A stretch of DNA of 64,000 bases from CAZOZZ01 sp965247425. GTDB taxonomy: Bacteria > Acidobacteriota > Terriglobia > 20CM-2-55-15. Where the stretch lies: NCBI GenBank assembly GCA_965247425.1, contig OZ252023.1:3286001-3350000 (forward strand), given 5' to 3'. Below the pieces are notes generated by a model. The model was not told the origin of the DNA. It saw only the letters and a program-made list of their open reading frames with translations, and made no database searches. The position numbers and the translations under genes were made by a program. Within the stretch, counting starts at the first letter, position 1, and the number at the start of each line of letters is the position of its first letter. This document shows positions 9,135 to 18,809 of the stretch, piece by piece.

Positions 9135-11219
9135 TCAACCGACCGTGGCCAGACCGGCCGGACCGCGTCTACTGAGTTCCTGGATCAGGCGATCCCTCGC
9201 CGGGGCGTCCTCCATCCAGCGCTCGGCCTCGTCGCGTGCCTGGACAAGTAAATCGGCATCATCTATCAAATTGGCCACCTTGAATTCAGGAATGCCGGAC
9301 TGGCGGGTCCCTGCCAGTTCGCCGGGGCCTCGCAATCGGAGATCGGTTTCGGCAAGCCTGAAACCGTCTCCACTGGCGGCAACTGCCCGGACCCGCTGAT
9401 ACGCCGTGTCGCTGATCCCGTTCGGCGTCATTAGAAAACAGAGCGACGAATGGTGTCCACGGCCGACGCGCCCACGGAGTTGATGCAGTTGGGCAATACC
9501 GAATCGCTCGGCATGTTCGATCAACATCAGCGTAGCGTTGGACACGTCGACGCCAACCTCCACAACAGTCGTGGACACCAGCACGTCGATATCTCCGGCC
9601 GTAAAAGCCGTCATGACCTTCTCCTTCTCGTCGCTCTTCATTCGACCATGCAGCAACCCAACCTCAGCACCTTTAAAGACACCGCACAAACTTTCGTAAC
9701 CATCGGTCGCGGAGCGCAGGTCGAGTTTCTCCGATTCCTCGACGAGCGGATACACCACGTAACATTGCCTGCCAGCTTCCACCTCACGTCCAATCGCGGC
9801 GTACACCCGATCGCGGTTTCGCTCCGTCACATGCGCCGTCTCTATCGGCGCCCTGCCGGGTGGCATCTCGTCAATAACGGAAATATCCAGATCCCCGAAA
9901 AACGTCATTGACAGCGTCCTCGGGATCGGTGTGGCGGTCATCACCAGGGTGTTGGGCCGCCGGCCCTTCTCCATCAACACGAGACGCTGCATGACTCCGA
10001 ATCGATGCTGTTCGTCGATGACCACAAGGCCGAGATTCCGAAACCCGGCGTCGTCGACGAGCAGGGCATGGGTTCCGATAACCACCTGGACCTCTCCGGA
10101 TCGGATACGCTCCAACAGTTCCCGACGTTCGCTTTTTCGACCGGTCCGCTTGATCAGGCCGATCGAATACCCGAGGGGAGAGAGAACCCGCCTCGCGTTC
10201 AGGTAATGTTGTTCGGCCAGGATCTCGGTCGGAACCATCATCGCAGCCTGATAGCCGTTCTCGACAGCGACCACGATAGCTTCGAACGCAACGATTGTCT
10301 TACCGCACCCGACATCGCCCTGAAGCAAACGATTCATCGGGTACGCGGCTCTCAGATCGTCGACAATCTCCTTAAAAGCCTTCTTCTGGGAAGCTGTGGG
10401 ATGAAACGGCAAAATTGTTTTGAGCCGTTCCCGAATATCCCGATTCGTGCGGAATCGCACACCGTCGGTCCCGCGCAGCTGGAACCGGCGAAGTGCCAGC
10501 GTCAACTCCACAAGGAAAAACTCCTCGAAGATGAATCTCCTGTGAGCAGGAGAGCGGCGCGCATTCAGTTGCTCGAAGTCCTCGTCCAACGTAGGGCGGT
10601 GGATCCGGTCGAAAGAGGCGCCGAGATCGGGGAAGCCATATCGAGTTCGAACCTGTTCGGGAAGTGGGTCGTGGAGCACGGGCGGAAGCAGATCGATGGC
10701 CGTGGAAACAATCACTCGAAGTTGCCGACTGGTGATTCCGGACACCTCTTCGTAGATCCCGACATATTGCCTCATCTCATCTGAGGACCGCTCTTCCCCT
10801 TCCGGAACGATCTCGAACTCGGGATTGAAGAAAACCATTCCGTGGTCGTACTTGTCCGGCTCTGCACTCCCGAACAGAATCGCGGTCGATCCGGTCACGA
10901 ACACACGATCACGATGAAGGCGGTCCCCGTTGAACCACTTGGCATGAACGAAACTGGTGCCGTCTGTCAAGACCACGTCCAGAATACTGCGACGCGATCG
11001 AGTCCGGATCAATCGGATCGAGTACACTCTGGCTCGGATGGTGTAGGACTCGCCTGGCCGGAGCGAATCGAGAGATGCAAAGTGCGACCGATCCTGGTAA
11101 CACCGTGGAAAATGCAGGAGCAGATCCTCGACCCGACGGATACCCCTCGCGCCAAGCAGCGCCGCCCGTTTCGGGCCGACGCCCTTGATGAACTGGACAT
11201 CGGAGTCGAGTTCGAGCAT
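9135..11219 (-). CDS. recG: ATP-dependent DNA helicase RecG
   Basis: 694 residues. Wedge/OB domain at the N-terminus (DVQFIKGVGPKRAALL, LLHFPRCYQDRS), then a superfamily 2 helicase core: LLQGDVGCGKTIVAFEA (Walker A), LVVIDEQHRFGV (motif II), MTATPIPRTLS (motif III), LVSTTVVEVGVDV and QLRGRVGRG (motifs V and VI). RecG remodels stalled forks and Holliday junctions. The length matches the family. It lies 123 bp downstream of prfB, in a gap holding one arm of an ACACGAAG repeat. Confidence 0.97.
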   Translation of the reverse strand: MLELDSDVQFIKGVGPKRAALLGARGIRRVEDLLLHFPRCYQDRSHFASLDSLRPGESYTIRARVYSIRLIRTRSRRSILDVVLTDGTSFVHAKWFNGDRLHRDRVFVTGSTAILFGSAEPDKYDHGMVFFNPEFEIVPEGEERSSDEMRQYVGIYEEVSGITSRQLRVIVSTAIDLLPPVLHDPLPEQVRTRYGFPDLGASFDRIHRPTLDEDFEQLNARRSPAHRRFIFEEFFLVELTLALRRFQLRGTDGVRFRTNRDIRERLKTILPFHPTASQKKAFKEIVDDLRAAYPMNRLLQGDVGCGKTIVAFEAIVVAVENGYQAAMMVPTEILAEQHYLNARRVLSPLGYSIGLIKRTGRKSERRELLERIRSGEVQVVIGTHALLVDDAGFRNLGLVVIDEQHRFGVMQRLVLMEKGRRPNTLVMTATPIPRTLSMTFFGDLDISVIDEMPPGRAPIETAHVTERNRDRVYAAIGREVEAGRQCYVVYPLVEESEKLDLRSATDGYESLCGVFKGAEVGLLHGRMKSDEKEKVMTAFTAGDIDVLVSTTVVEVGVDVSNATLMLIEHAERFGIAQLHQLRGRVGRGHHSSLCFLMTPNGISDTAYQRVRAVAASGDGFRLAETDLRLRGPGELAGTRQSGIPEFKVANLIDDADLLVQARDEAERWMEDAPARDRLIQELSRRGPAGLATVG

Positions 11220-11295
11220 AGTTCGAGACCTTTCGATCGGACCGTTTTAAGCTGCGGCTTGCACCCGAACGGTATTCCTAACCGACGGATCGGTA

Positions 11296-11316
11296 TTTCA
11301 ACACGAAGACACGAAG
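11296..11316. repeat. Single arm of the ACACGAAG interspersed repeat
   Basis: TTTCAACACGAAGACACGAA matches one arm of the hairpin at 20739-20808. No complementary arm is present here, so this is a partial copy in the prfB-recG gap. Confidence 0.6.
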
Positions 11317-11342
11317 TCAACTAAGGCAGAGAGTCTCGCTCC

Positions 11343-12459
11343 CTAGCTCTTCGGTTCCGCGCTACCCACCCCCGTTTTCCACTGGAGGAAAGCCTTGATG
11401 AACTTCTCCAGATCGCCGTCGAGAACGCGGTCGACGTCTCCCATCTCGACCTTGGTTCGGTGATCCTTCGCCATGCGATATGGGTGAAGGACATAGGATC
11501 GGATCTGACTGCCCCAGGAAATATCGAGCTTGCTGTCCTCGAGGGCCTGGGCGGCGGCGCGCTTCTTCTCCATTTCGAATTCGTAGAGACGGGATCGGAG
11601 GATCTTCATAGCAACGTCGCGGTTCTTGTGTTGGGAACGCTCGTTCTGGCACTGAACGACGATGCCGGTGGGAAGATGGGTGATCCTCACGGCGGAATCG
11701 GTGACGTTGACGTGTTGCCCTCCTGCTCCGCTGGATCGATACGTGTCGATCCTCAGATCCTTCTCGTCAATGGAAACCTCTACGGTGTCATCAATCTCCG
11801 GGTACACCGAGACGGAGGCAAAGGATGTGTGGCGCCTCTTGTTCGCGTCGAACGGGGAAATCCTCACGAGACGGTGAACTCCGGTTTCGGCGGATAGATA
11901 GCCGTAGGCATATTCTCCGGAAACCGTAAACGTGACGGACTTCAAGCCGGCCTCGTCGCCATCCTGATAATCGAGGATCTGGGTCTTGTACCCACCTTTC
12001 TCCGCCCATCGCAGGTACATCCTCATCAGCATCGTCGCCCAGTCTTGAGCCTCGGTGCCGCCCGCGCCCGGATGGATCGTCACGATTCCATTCAGACGAT
12101 CGTTTTCACCTCCCAACAGCATTTGAAATTCGACGCGATCGACGAGTTCGTTCAGACCGGCAAGCAACTCGGGCAACTCGTCTCCGATGTCCTCGCCCTC
12201 GCGGGCCAACTCGATGAGGGCTTCGGCATCGTCAACCTGCGTGGCAATGTCCCGGTCGATCTCCAGGCTCTCGTCCAGGCGGGCCTTCTGGCGCAAAATA
12301 GTGCTGGAACGCTCCTGGTTCGACCAGAAATCCGGATCGGCGATCACCTTGTCGAGTTCGGCGAGGCGTTTCTGCTTGGCAGGAACGTCAAAGAAACCTC
12401 CGGATTTCTTCGCTCCTGTTCTTGAGAAGGGTGAATCGTTCGATCTGTTCATCGTTCAT
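11343..12459 (-). CDS. prfB: Peptide chain release factor 2, expressed through a +1 programmed frameshift
   Basis: The true start is ATG 12459: frame 0 encodes 23 residues (MNDEQIERFTLL...IRRFL) and stops at TGA 12390-12388. Reading resumes in the +1 frame as DVPAKQKRLAEL and runs to 11343, giving about 371 residues. The slip site is CTT TGA C with GGAGGT just upstream, as in most bacterial prfB genes, so RF2 level controls its own synthesis. RF2 features: RISPFDANKRRHTSF (SPF codon-recognition motif) and SSGAGGQHVN (GGQ peptidyl-tRNA hydrolysis loop). A gene finder using a single frame would give a wrong N-terminus starting at 12452. It lies 19 bp downstream of lnt. Confidence 0.95.
12388..12401 (-). 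promoter_or_regulatory. prfB programmed +1 frameshift site
   Basis: On the reverse strand GGAGGT (12401-12396) is followed after TT by CTT (12393-12391) and the in-frame TGA (12390-12388), then C. The Shine-Dalgarno-like stimulator three bases from the slippery CTT and the poorly terminating TGA-C are the classic autoregulatory layout. Confidence 0.93.
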
Positions 12460-12478
12460 ATCTGGTTCCTTGTTTTAG

Positions 12479-13996
12479 CTATTTGGACTTCCTTCCCTGG
12501 CCTCTCCACGCCACGACCAACCCGACCACCGCAACCAACGTGACAACGTACGCGAAGACATCCCCGAATCGTACGTAGGGCGTCAGGTCGCTACGATACC
12601 CCGGCCGACCCTCAAGAGTGGTCCTTTCACCCAGCTCCGTTCTGGCGACGATGCGGCCATACGGATCGATGATCGCAGTAATGCCCGTGTTGGCGACCTT
12701 GACGATCGATCGCCGGTTCTCGACGGCACGGACCCGGGCCATGCGTAAATGCTGGTGCGGAGCCGATGTGGTGCCAAACCAACCGTCGTTTGTGATGTTC
12801 ACGATCAGCTCGGCACCCCGCAACGTGAACTGACGCATCAGCGCAGGAAACACGTCTTCATAACAAATGGTTGTCGATATCCGATGTCCATCGATGGGGC
12901 TGATCGTGAATTCGGAACCGGGGGTAAAATCACCGACGTTGCGGACGAGTGATTCTGCGAAAAACAGCAGGTCTTTAAGCGGTACGTATTCGCCGAACGG
13001 GACCAGATGAATTTTATCATAACGCGAAGCCTGTTCTCCTGAAGGCGTCAGCAGAGCGGCGCTGTTGGAGACAGCCTGATCGATCCGTCCAATGTAGCCG
13101 AGCAGGAAATGGGAATCAGCCTCGGCGGCGATCGCCCGCATCCGCTTACTGATCTCGGGGTCCTGTTCCAGGAAGAACGGGGCCGGCGTCTCCGGCCATA
13201 CGATCAACTCGGGTCTGGCTTGCCCGGAAGTCGACAGGCGATGGAGTTCGTCGAGCAGTTCGGCTTCATCCGGTTCCAGCCAGGACTGGTCCAGATCGAT
13301 GTTGGTCTGCACGAGCCTCACAGCCAGAGTATCGGCGGACGGATCGTCTTGAGGGGCCGGGATGAAGGTTGCGGCGACAACCATGGCGACCGCTGCGGCT
13401 ACGACCTCCCACCGCGCCGATCGCAGCCCGAAAGTAACTGCGGCATTCACGGTCACCAGGACGAAGGACAACCCGTATATTCCAGTCCAGGTGGTGATCT
13501 GGAGGAGTCCTCCGTACGGCGCCAGCGCATATCCGACGAGCATCCAGGGAAACCCACCGAAAATCCAATAGGTCTGCAGCAACTCGATTCCCACCCAGAT
13601 CGGGGCCGCCAGAACAAGGCCGACCAGGCCAAACCGATTGAGTACGGCTCGGAGCAGGAGGGCGAAAAGACCGACGTGACCGGCAAAGACAACAACGAAA
13701 AGAGAGCAGACAGCAAGCGAGAGCCCACCAGACAGACCACCGTACGTCGACATCGTCCGGGCAATCCAATAGAAGGTTCCTGCAAAGTAAGTCAGTCCAG
13801 CGGCATAACCAATCGCGAACGTCTCAAGCTTTGACCTCTCGAAGGACAACGCGAGAAACATCGGGACAAGGGCGACCCAGCCCAGGTAGTAGAAGTCCGG
13901 TTTTGGCAGCGATACAACGACAAGAACGCCAGAGAAGGCGGACAGGAAGAGTGTGGCGGGTAAGGGAAGGCGCGCCAGGAGCCGGTCAGGATTCAT
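12479..13996 (-). CDS. lnt: Apolipoprotein N-acyltransferase Lnt
   Basis: 505 residues. N-terminal half is a multi-pass membrane domain of about seven helices; the C-terminal half is a nitrilase-like domain. The catalytic triad is visible as IVWPETPAPFF (Glu), YDKIHLVPFGEYVP (Lys) and TICYEDVFP (Cys). It N-acylates the lipid-modified Cys of lipoproteins at the periplasmic face of the inner membrane, supporting a diderm envelope. It starts 13 bp after the SPOR-protein gene and precedes prfB. Confidence 0.94.
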   Translation of the reverse strand: MNPDRLLARLPLPATLFLSAFSGVLVVVSLPKPDFYYLGWVALVPMFLALSFERSKLETFAIGYAAGLTYFAGTFYWIARTMSTYGGLSGGLSLAVCSLFVVVFAGHVGLFALLLRAVLNRFGLVGLVLAAPIWVGIELLQTYWIFGGFPWMLVGYALAPYGGLLQITTWTGIYGLSFVLVTVNAAVTFGLRSARWEVVAAAVAMVVAATFIPAPQDDPSADTLAVRLVQTNIDLDQSWLEPDEAELLDELHRLSTSGQARPELIVWPETPAPFFLEQDPEISKRMRAIAAEADSHFLLGYIGRIDQAVSNSAALLTPSGEQASRYDKIHLVPFGEYVPLKDLLFFAESLVRNVGDFTPGSEFTISPIDGHRISTTICYEDVFPALMRQFTLRGAELIVNITNDGWFGTTSAPHQHLRMARVRAVENRRSIVKVANTGITAIIDPYGRIVARTELGERTTLEGRPGYRSDLTPYVRFGDVFAYVVTLVAVVGLVVAWRGQGRKSK

Positions 13997-14009
13997 GAAC
14001 TTCGTGCCA

Positions 14010-14546
14010 CTACCTCTTTACGATCGGCTCGTAGCCCTGGGCCTCCAGCTGTCTCCGAACCCGCCCGGCCTCGGCTTCACTGAAGGGTCCGACCTGGATT
14101 CGATGGAGCCCTGACGCATCACCCGGAGCCGGACCGAGGATAAAGGCTTTCCCAAACCCTTTCGACCGGATCTCTTCGAGTAACTTCGCAGCTTGTTCAG
14201 CATTGCTCAATGCAGCGATCTGCAGGGTGATGTAGGCCTCCACATCCTGGGGACCGGACCGAACCTCTGCCTCGAGATCCGGGGCGGGAGCAGCGGGACG
14301 GACCGACTCCAATGGCGGCGGCTCATCCTGTTCCACCGACTCGTAGAAGGTGAGGTCGAACTCATCCGGATCAGTTTCCTCCGCGGAGAGTTCAGCCGGG
14401 GTAGTGGCGACGACGAACTCCACTTGAGCACGTCCGACAAGCATTCCCAGGATGAAAAAGATCGAACACAAGACAACGACGCCACCAAATATCAGCATCG
14501 TAAAACTGTGGCCTCTCCAGGAACTCTGATCGTCCAAATCGTCCAT
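14010..14546 (-). CDS. SPOR-domain membrane protein
   Basis: 178 residues. A single membrane helix near residues 14-34 (FTMLIFGGVVVLCSIFFILG) is followed by an acidic/proline-rich linker (EQDEPPPLESVRPAAPAP) and a C-terminal SPOR fold (ITLQIAALSNAEQAAKLLEE... HRIQVGPFSEAEAGRVRRQL). SPOR domains bind denuded glycan strands at the septum, so this is a likely division-site protein. Its ATG directly follows the slipin stop codon with no gap, so the two are translationally coupled. Confidence 0.86.
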   Translation of the reverse strand: MDDLDDQSSWRGHSFTMLIFGGVVVLCSIFFILGMLVGRAQVEFVVATTPAELSAEETDPDEFDLTFYESVEQDEPPPLESVRPAAPAPDLEAEVRSGPQDVEAYITLQIAALSNAEQAAKLLEEIRSKGFGKAFILGPAPGDASGLHRIQVGPFSEAEAGRVRRQLEAQGYEPIVKR

Positions 14547-15323
14547 TTACTCTTTTTGATCCGTCTTCTCTTGTGCAGCCAGTTGGAAGTAGCTGAGAAG
14601 GTCTATCGGGAGTGGGAACACAACCGTCGTGTTTTTCTCGACTCCGATCTCGGTCAGAGTCTGCAGGTAGCGCAGTTGGAGCGCCACCGGCTCCGCAGCG
14701 ATCTTTTCGGCGGCATCCGCCAGCCGGCCCGAGGCCTGGAACTCGCCTTCGGCGTGGATGATCTTGGCACGTTTTTCACGTTCCGCCTCCGCCTCTTTCG
14801 CCATCGCGCGCTGCATGAGCTCGGGCAAATCCACGCCTTTGATCTCGACCAGCGAAACTTTGATCCCCCAGGGATCGGTATGTTGATCCAGGATCTCCTG
14901 CAGTCGCATGTTCAGCTTTTCGCGCTCGCTCAGCAACTGGTCCAGAATCCCTTCGCCGAGAACCGACCGGAGCGTCGTCTGCGCCAGCTGGGACGTGGCG
15001 TAGAGGAAATTTTCTACTTCAACGATGGCCCTCGTGGAGTCGACCACCCGGAAATACACAACCGCGTTCACCTTCACGGTCACGTTGTCCTTCGTGATCA
15101 CGTCCTGTGTGGGGACGTCCATCGTGATTGTTCTCAGGCTCACGCGCACGATCTTGTCAATCGGCCAGAAGACGAAGATCAGGCCCGGACCTTTCGGTTC
15201 GGGAAGCAATCGACCGAGCCGGAATATGACGCCACGCTCGTATTCACGAAGGATGTTGAGGGAATTGAAAAGCCAGACCAGGACCATCGCGATTCCCACA
15301 AACAAGAGATTTGTTGGTGTCAT
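14547..15323 (-). CDS. Slipin (SPFH/Band 7, stomatin-like) membrane protein
   Basis: 258 residues. An N-terminal hydrophobic segment (LLFVGIAMVLVWLFNSLNIL) precedes the Band 7 domain: LREYERGVIFRLGRL, PTQDVITKDNVTVKVNAVVY and the alanine-rich QRAMAKEAEAEREKRAKIIH coiled region. Slipins form membrane rafts or scaffolds and are commonly paired with NfeD proteases that process them. The NfeD gene is 2 bp upstream here, matching that conserved pair. Confidence 0.93.
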   Translation of the reverse strand: MTPTNLLFVGIAMVLVWLFNSLNILREYERGVIFRLGRLLPEPKGPGLIFVFWPIDKIVRVSLRTITMDVPTQDVITKDNVTVKVNAVVYFRVVDSTRAIVEVENFLYATSQLAQTTLRSVLGEGILDQLLSEREKLNMRLQEILDQHTDPWGIKVSLVEIKGVDLPELMQRAMAKEAEAEREKRAKIIHAEGEFQASGRLADAAEKIAAEPVALQLRYLQTLTEIGVEKNTTVVFPLPIDLLSYFQLAAQEKTDQKE

Positions 15324-15325
15324 TG

Positions 15326-16744
15326 CTACTCCTCGCTTTCGGATTCGACTTCAAGGTTGAGGCCGTCTATTTGGACGACGCGGACTCTGGATCCCTGGGG
15401 GATCGCCTGAGTGGAATGTGCCGCCCAGTATTCTCCATGCACCATCACTTTGCCGTTTTTGAATACCTCGGTGGAAGCGGTTCCGAACTCTCCGATCATT
15501 CCCGATCGGCCCGTCGTCGCTTTGGTCCGATGCGAGACGAAAACAAGCCGGACCAGAAACACGGTGATCAGGGCCAGGGGCAGCGTGACCGCAAGGAGCG
15601 TCGGCAGTTGGACCCGTAACTGCGGAATCGGGCCCTCAACGAGCATGAGGCCACCTGCAATCATGGCAACCACCCCTCCCATCGCCAGCACACCGTGACT
15701 CGGCATGGTCGCTTCGACTACAAAAAGACCGATCGCCAGGAGGATCAACAACACGCCGGTCAGGTTGACGGGTAGCAGGTTGAACGCAAACAGAGCCAGG
15801 ATGAGGCTGATCCCCCCGATGACACCTGGAAATATCATGCCCGGGCTTGTGATTTCCAGGTACAGGCCAACCAGGCCCAGCAGACCGAGCACCAGGGCAA
15901 TGTTGGGGTTCATGATAGCCGAGAGCAGCTGTTGCCGGGACGTCATTTCATAGAGTGTAACCGTCGCCCCTTCAAGGTCCAGCGTCTCAGTGGATCCGTC
16001 GAAGCGGGTCACTTCCGTCCCGTCGTACGTCTCGATCAGATCAGCGATGTCGTTGACCACACCATCGATCAGGTTGTTTTCCAACGCCTCTTCCGAGGTG
16101 AATGCCTTGCTCTCGGTGACCGCCGTCTCGGCCAACTCGGGGTTGCGTTCACGACGGGACGTGTAGCTGCGTAGAAAAGCCGCCGCGTCGTTGACGATCT
16201 TCTCCTCCATGACCTCGTCGATCTCGCCGCCCAGGGCCGAAACCGGGTGGGCAGCCCCCGTGTTCGTTCCCGGCGCCATGAGAGCCAGGTCGCCGGAAAG
16301 AAGAATGAAAAAGCCTGCCGACGCCGCGCGTACCCCGCTGGGCCCGACCCACACGATGACGGGTAGTTCCGAGGCCAGGATATCTTCGACGATCTGACGC
16401 ATCGAATCGACGAGCCCACCAGGAGTGTCCATCCGGATGATCACGGCGGCCGCACCGTCCTCGGTGGCCTTGATGAGCCCTTCCGCAACGTATTCCGCGC
16501 TGACCGGGTGGATGATGTCCGCCAGTTCGATCTGGAGGATGGTCCGTCCCTGGGCTGCGGGTCGCATGATGTCGGGGAAACCTAGGAGGAGAGCAGTCAT
16601 TGACAGACCGAAAAGCAGTGCCCGCCGAACGTAAGGAGTTCCGCTGGCTCCTTCGCCGGCGTGAAGTCGGATTCCACTCGGCAACCGCATACTGGACGCC
16701 GCAAGCGGCCAGCTCAGGAACCGCTTAACCTGTCGTTGAATCAT
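15326..16744 (-). CDS. NfeD-family membrane-bound ClpP-class serine protease
   Basis: 472 residues: N-terminal anchor, ClpP-like protease domain, several membrane helices, and a C-terminal NfeD OB-fold (GRSGMIGEFGTASTE...). Protease motifs: IIRMDTPGGLVDSMRQI, VIVWVGPSGVRAASAGFFI (Ser nucleophile in ASAG) and a conserved Lys in MEEKIVNDAAAF, consistent with the Ser-Lys dyad of long NfeD proteins that cleave stomatin partners. It heads a nfeD-slipin-SPOR-lnt-prfB run. A TATAAT lies seven bases upstream of the ATG, so its transcript may be almost leaderless. Confidence 0.92.
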   Translation of the reverse strand: MIQRQVKRFLSWPLAASSMRLPSGIRLHAGEGASGTPYVRRALLFGLSMTALLLGFPDIMRPAAQGRTILQIELADIIHPVSAEYVAEGLIKATEDGAAAVIIRMDTPGGLVDSMRQIVEDILASELPVIVWVGPSGVRAASAGFFILLSGDLALMAPGTNTGAAHPVSALGGEIDEVMEEKIVNDAAAFLRSYTSRRERNPELAETAVTESKAFTSEEALENNLIDGVVNDIADLIETYDGTEVTRFDGSTETLDLEGATVTLYEMTSRQQLLSAIMNPNIALVLGLLGLVGLYLEITSPGMIFPGVIGGISLILALFAFNLLPVNLTGVLLILLAIGLFVVEATMPSHGVLAMGGVVAMIAGGLMLVEGPIPQLRVQLPTLLAVTLPLALITVFLVRLVFVSHRTKATTGRSGMIGEFGTASTEVFKNGKVMVHGEYWAAHSTQAIPQGSRVRVVQIDGLNLEVESESEE

Positions 16745-16751
16745 GGAGATG

Positions 16752-16757
16752 ATTATA
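16752..16757 (-). promoter_or_regulatory. Extended -10 promoter candidate for nfeD
   Basis: The reverse strand reads TTTGGTATAATCATCTCCATG: an extended -10 (TG-G-TATAAT) only seven bases before the start codon. No convincing -35 is seen. If used, transcription would start at or next to the ATG. Confidence 0.5.
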
Positions 16758-16955
16758 CCAAACGCCGGCTCCCAAAGCCCTCACCGTCGGGCACATGAAA
16801 TCGACCGACGCCTTTGCGGGGCCTCCACTTTCGCTTGCAGTGGCGCCGGGTGTCCAAGATTGTGTCCGGTCCCAGGACGCCTGCCCCCGACATTGAAAGG
16901 GGCCGACATGTATGCTATTCCTTCAATAAGGACACCAGTGTCAGTGGTAGAAGTC

Positions 16956-18122
16956 ATGCGGATCGCGATAGACATCCGAAAGGTCCACGAGTTCGGAGTG
17001 GGAACCCACATCTGGAACCTCGTCCGCAATCTCTCGGCCGTGGATACCGACAACCATTATTTTCTTCTCGGATCCCGTCGGCATTTCATTGAACTGGGAC
17101 CGCTCGGTCCGAATTTCGAATCCGTCAGCTTCCCCGAAGCAGATACGTGGTGGAACCTGCACGTGAAGATCCCTCTATGGCTGCGATCGCGAAAGATCGA
17201 CCTGTTCCACGTGCCCCACTACCAGGCGCCCTGGTTTGTCCCCTGCCGACTTGTTGTGACGATGCATGATTGCGTCCACCTCCTGTTTCCCCAGGCGGAT
17301 TCGTCGAAGTTCAGCAATTACCGCAGCTATCTGTACACCAGGAGGATCGTCCGTTCCGCGAACCACGTCATCGCGGTGTCGGGCTCCACCCGAAAGGACC
17401 TGGGCAGCATTTTTGGCATGGATGCCGGGAAGGTGTCCGTTGTTCACAACGCGCTCGACGAACGTTTCGCCGCCAGCCGCGATACCGACGAGCAGAAGCA
17501 GGTCCTCGAACGGTATCAACTGAAGGACCCCTTCATCCTCTATTCGGGCCAGATCAAACCTCACAAGAACATCCATCGTCTGATCGAAGCATTTGCCGTT
17601 CTCAAAAGCGAACTCGGCGAGAACAAGGCATACAAGAATCTGAAACTGATTATCATCGGGGACGAGTTGAGCAGGCACCAATACCTGAGACTGACTGTGG
17701 TCCGCAGCGGCGTTCAACAGGATGTCCGGTTTTTCGGATTCGTCCCCTACCCCATCCTGCAGGTGTTCTACCAGGCCGCCGCGATTTTCGCCTCGCCTTC
17801 GCTCTATGAAGGCTTCGGCTTGTCCCCTCTTGAGGCGATGGCGAACCGCACGCCCGTCGTCGCGTCGAACACGTCGTCGCTTCCCGAAGTACTGGAAGAC
17901 GCCGCGATCCTGGTCAATCCGGAAAACGTTTTCGAAATCGCCCGTGGAATGAAACAGCTGCTCATCGACCAGGTACTCCGTCAGGCGATGATTGAGAAGG
18001 GACTCATCCAGGTTCGGAAGTTCTCTTGGAAGACAGCGGCGGAAAATGTAGTGAGCACCTACCGGGCCGTGGTCGACAGCAAGAATCACTCCGTCGTGAT
18101 GGGCGATCTGGCAAAGAGCTAG
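16956..18122 (+). CDS. Group 1 (GT4-type) glycosyltransferase
   Basis: 388 residues from ATG 16956 (MRIAIDIRKVHEFGVGTHIW); the open frame upstream to 16743 reads through the nfeD promoter region and is not conserved-looking. GT-B fold with N-terminal GVGTHIWNL, the interdomain PFILYSGQIKPHKNIHRLIE, and the donor-site SPSLYEGFGLSPLEAMANRT with the E-x7-E motif. It transfers a sugar from a nucleotide donor; acceptor unknown. No other glycan gene flanks it. Its TAG stop overlaps the TAG stop of the convergent gene in a CTAG. Confidence 0.9.
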   Translation: MRIAIDIRKVHEFGVGTHIWNLVRNLSAVDTDNHYFLLGSRRHFIELGPLGPNFESVSFPEADTWWNLHVKIPLWLRSRKIDLFHVPHYQAPWFVPCRLVVTMHDCVHLLFPQADSSKFSNYRSYLYTRRIVRSANHVIAVSGSTRKDLGSIFGMDAGKVSVVHNALDERFAASRDTDEQKQVLERYQLKDPFILYSGQIKPHKNIHRLIEAFAVLKSELGENKAYKNLKLIIIGDELSRHQYLRLTVVRSGVQQDVRFFGFVPYPILQVFYQAAAIFASPSLYEGFGLSPLEAMANRTPVVASNTSSLPEVLEDAAILVNPENVFEIARGMKQLLIDQVLRQAMIEKGLIQVRKFSWKTAAENVVSTYRAVVDSKNHSVVMGDLAKS

Positions 18123-18775
18123 CGATTGGGCCCTGGGCTTTTCTTGAGGGGGTTGATTTCGTTAACGACTTCGAACTTGATGTTCGAAACCATCGCGATA
18201 CGGGTTCCCGGGGTGTCGATTTCCGTGCTCAAGGAGCCCCGTGTGATGACCATGTCGCGGCCGACGATACTGATCGACTGGGGGCCGGGAGTGATCTTGA
18301 TCGTGATTTCCTTCCGCGACATCGGCGTCACGTAATGGTCGATGTCGGCGTCGCTGGCCCGGTTGATCTCTTCTTCGAACTTGTCGCCTCTATCGATGTC
18401 ATCGAGAAGGGTGTAGGTTCCGAGTCGGTTCGTGCCACCGGTGAGGACCTCGACGACAGTCATGATTTCGGCAGGTAACCCGAAGTCGTCGGACATGGCC
18501 ACACGGTGGTGCAGGTCGAAAGTTAATTTCCCGCCTTTCAGCGTGTACGGAAGCTTGATCAGGACGCCGTCGGCCGGCCGGCGGGTGATGGGTACGTCAT
18601 AGTATTCCCGCCCCGTGTCGCTTCCCGAACCGAAACGCAGATTCGGCTTGGCGCGCATCGCGAAGTTGGGCGCCACGTCCTCGGTTACCGCGACCTCGGT
18701 GACCGCAGCCTGGGTCGGGGCCGCTTGCGGCAGGAACGCAGCTGACCATAATAAGTTGATCAGCAGAAGAATCAT
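18119..18775 (-). CDS. Exported hypothetical protein
   Basis: 218 residues from ATG 18775, chosen because GGGAGGT lies five bases upstream; a GTG at 18796 is in frame but includes that ribosome site. It starts with a signal peptide (MILLLINLLWSAAFLPQAA). The mature part looks beta-rich, with no family recognised: KPNLRFGSGSDTGREYYDVP, GGKLTFDLHHRVAM, KEITIKITPGPQSISIVGRD. Probably periplasmic or surface-associated. It is followed convergently, with overlapping stops, by the glycosyltransferase gene. Function unknown. Confidence 0.75.
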   Translation of the reverse strand: MILLLINLLWSAAFLPQAAPTQAAVTEVAVTEDVAPNFAMRAKPNLRFGSGSDTGREYYDVPITRRPADGVLIKLPYTLKGGKLTFDLHHRVAMSDDFGLPAEIMTVVEVLTGGTNRLGTYTLLDDIDRGDKFEEEINRASDADIDHYVTPMSRKEITIKITPGPQSISIVGRDMVITRGSLSTEIDTPGTRIAMVSNIKFEVVNEINPLKKSPGPNR

Positions 18776-18809
18776 CAGGACCTCCCTGGTAGACACATCT
18801 CGAGTGTGC

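Noticed and set aside
14193..15410. A 405-codon forward open frame
   Set aside because: It is antisense to the SPOR and slipin genes and shows no domain.
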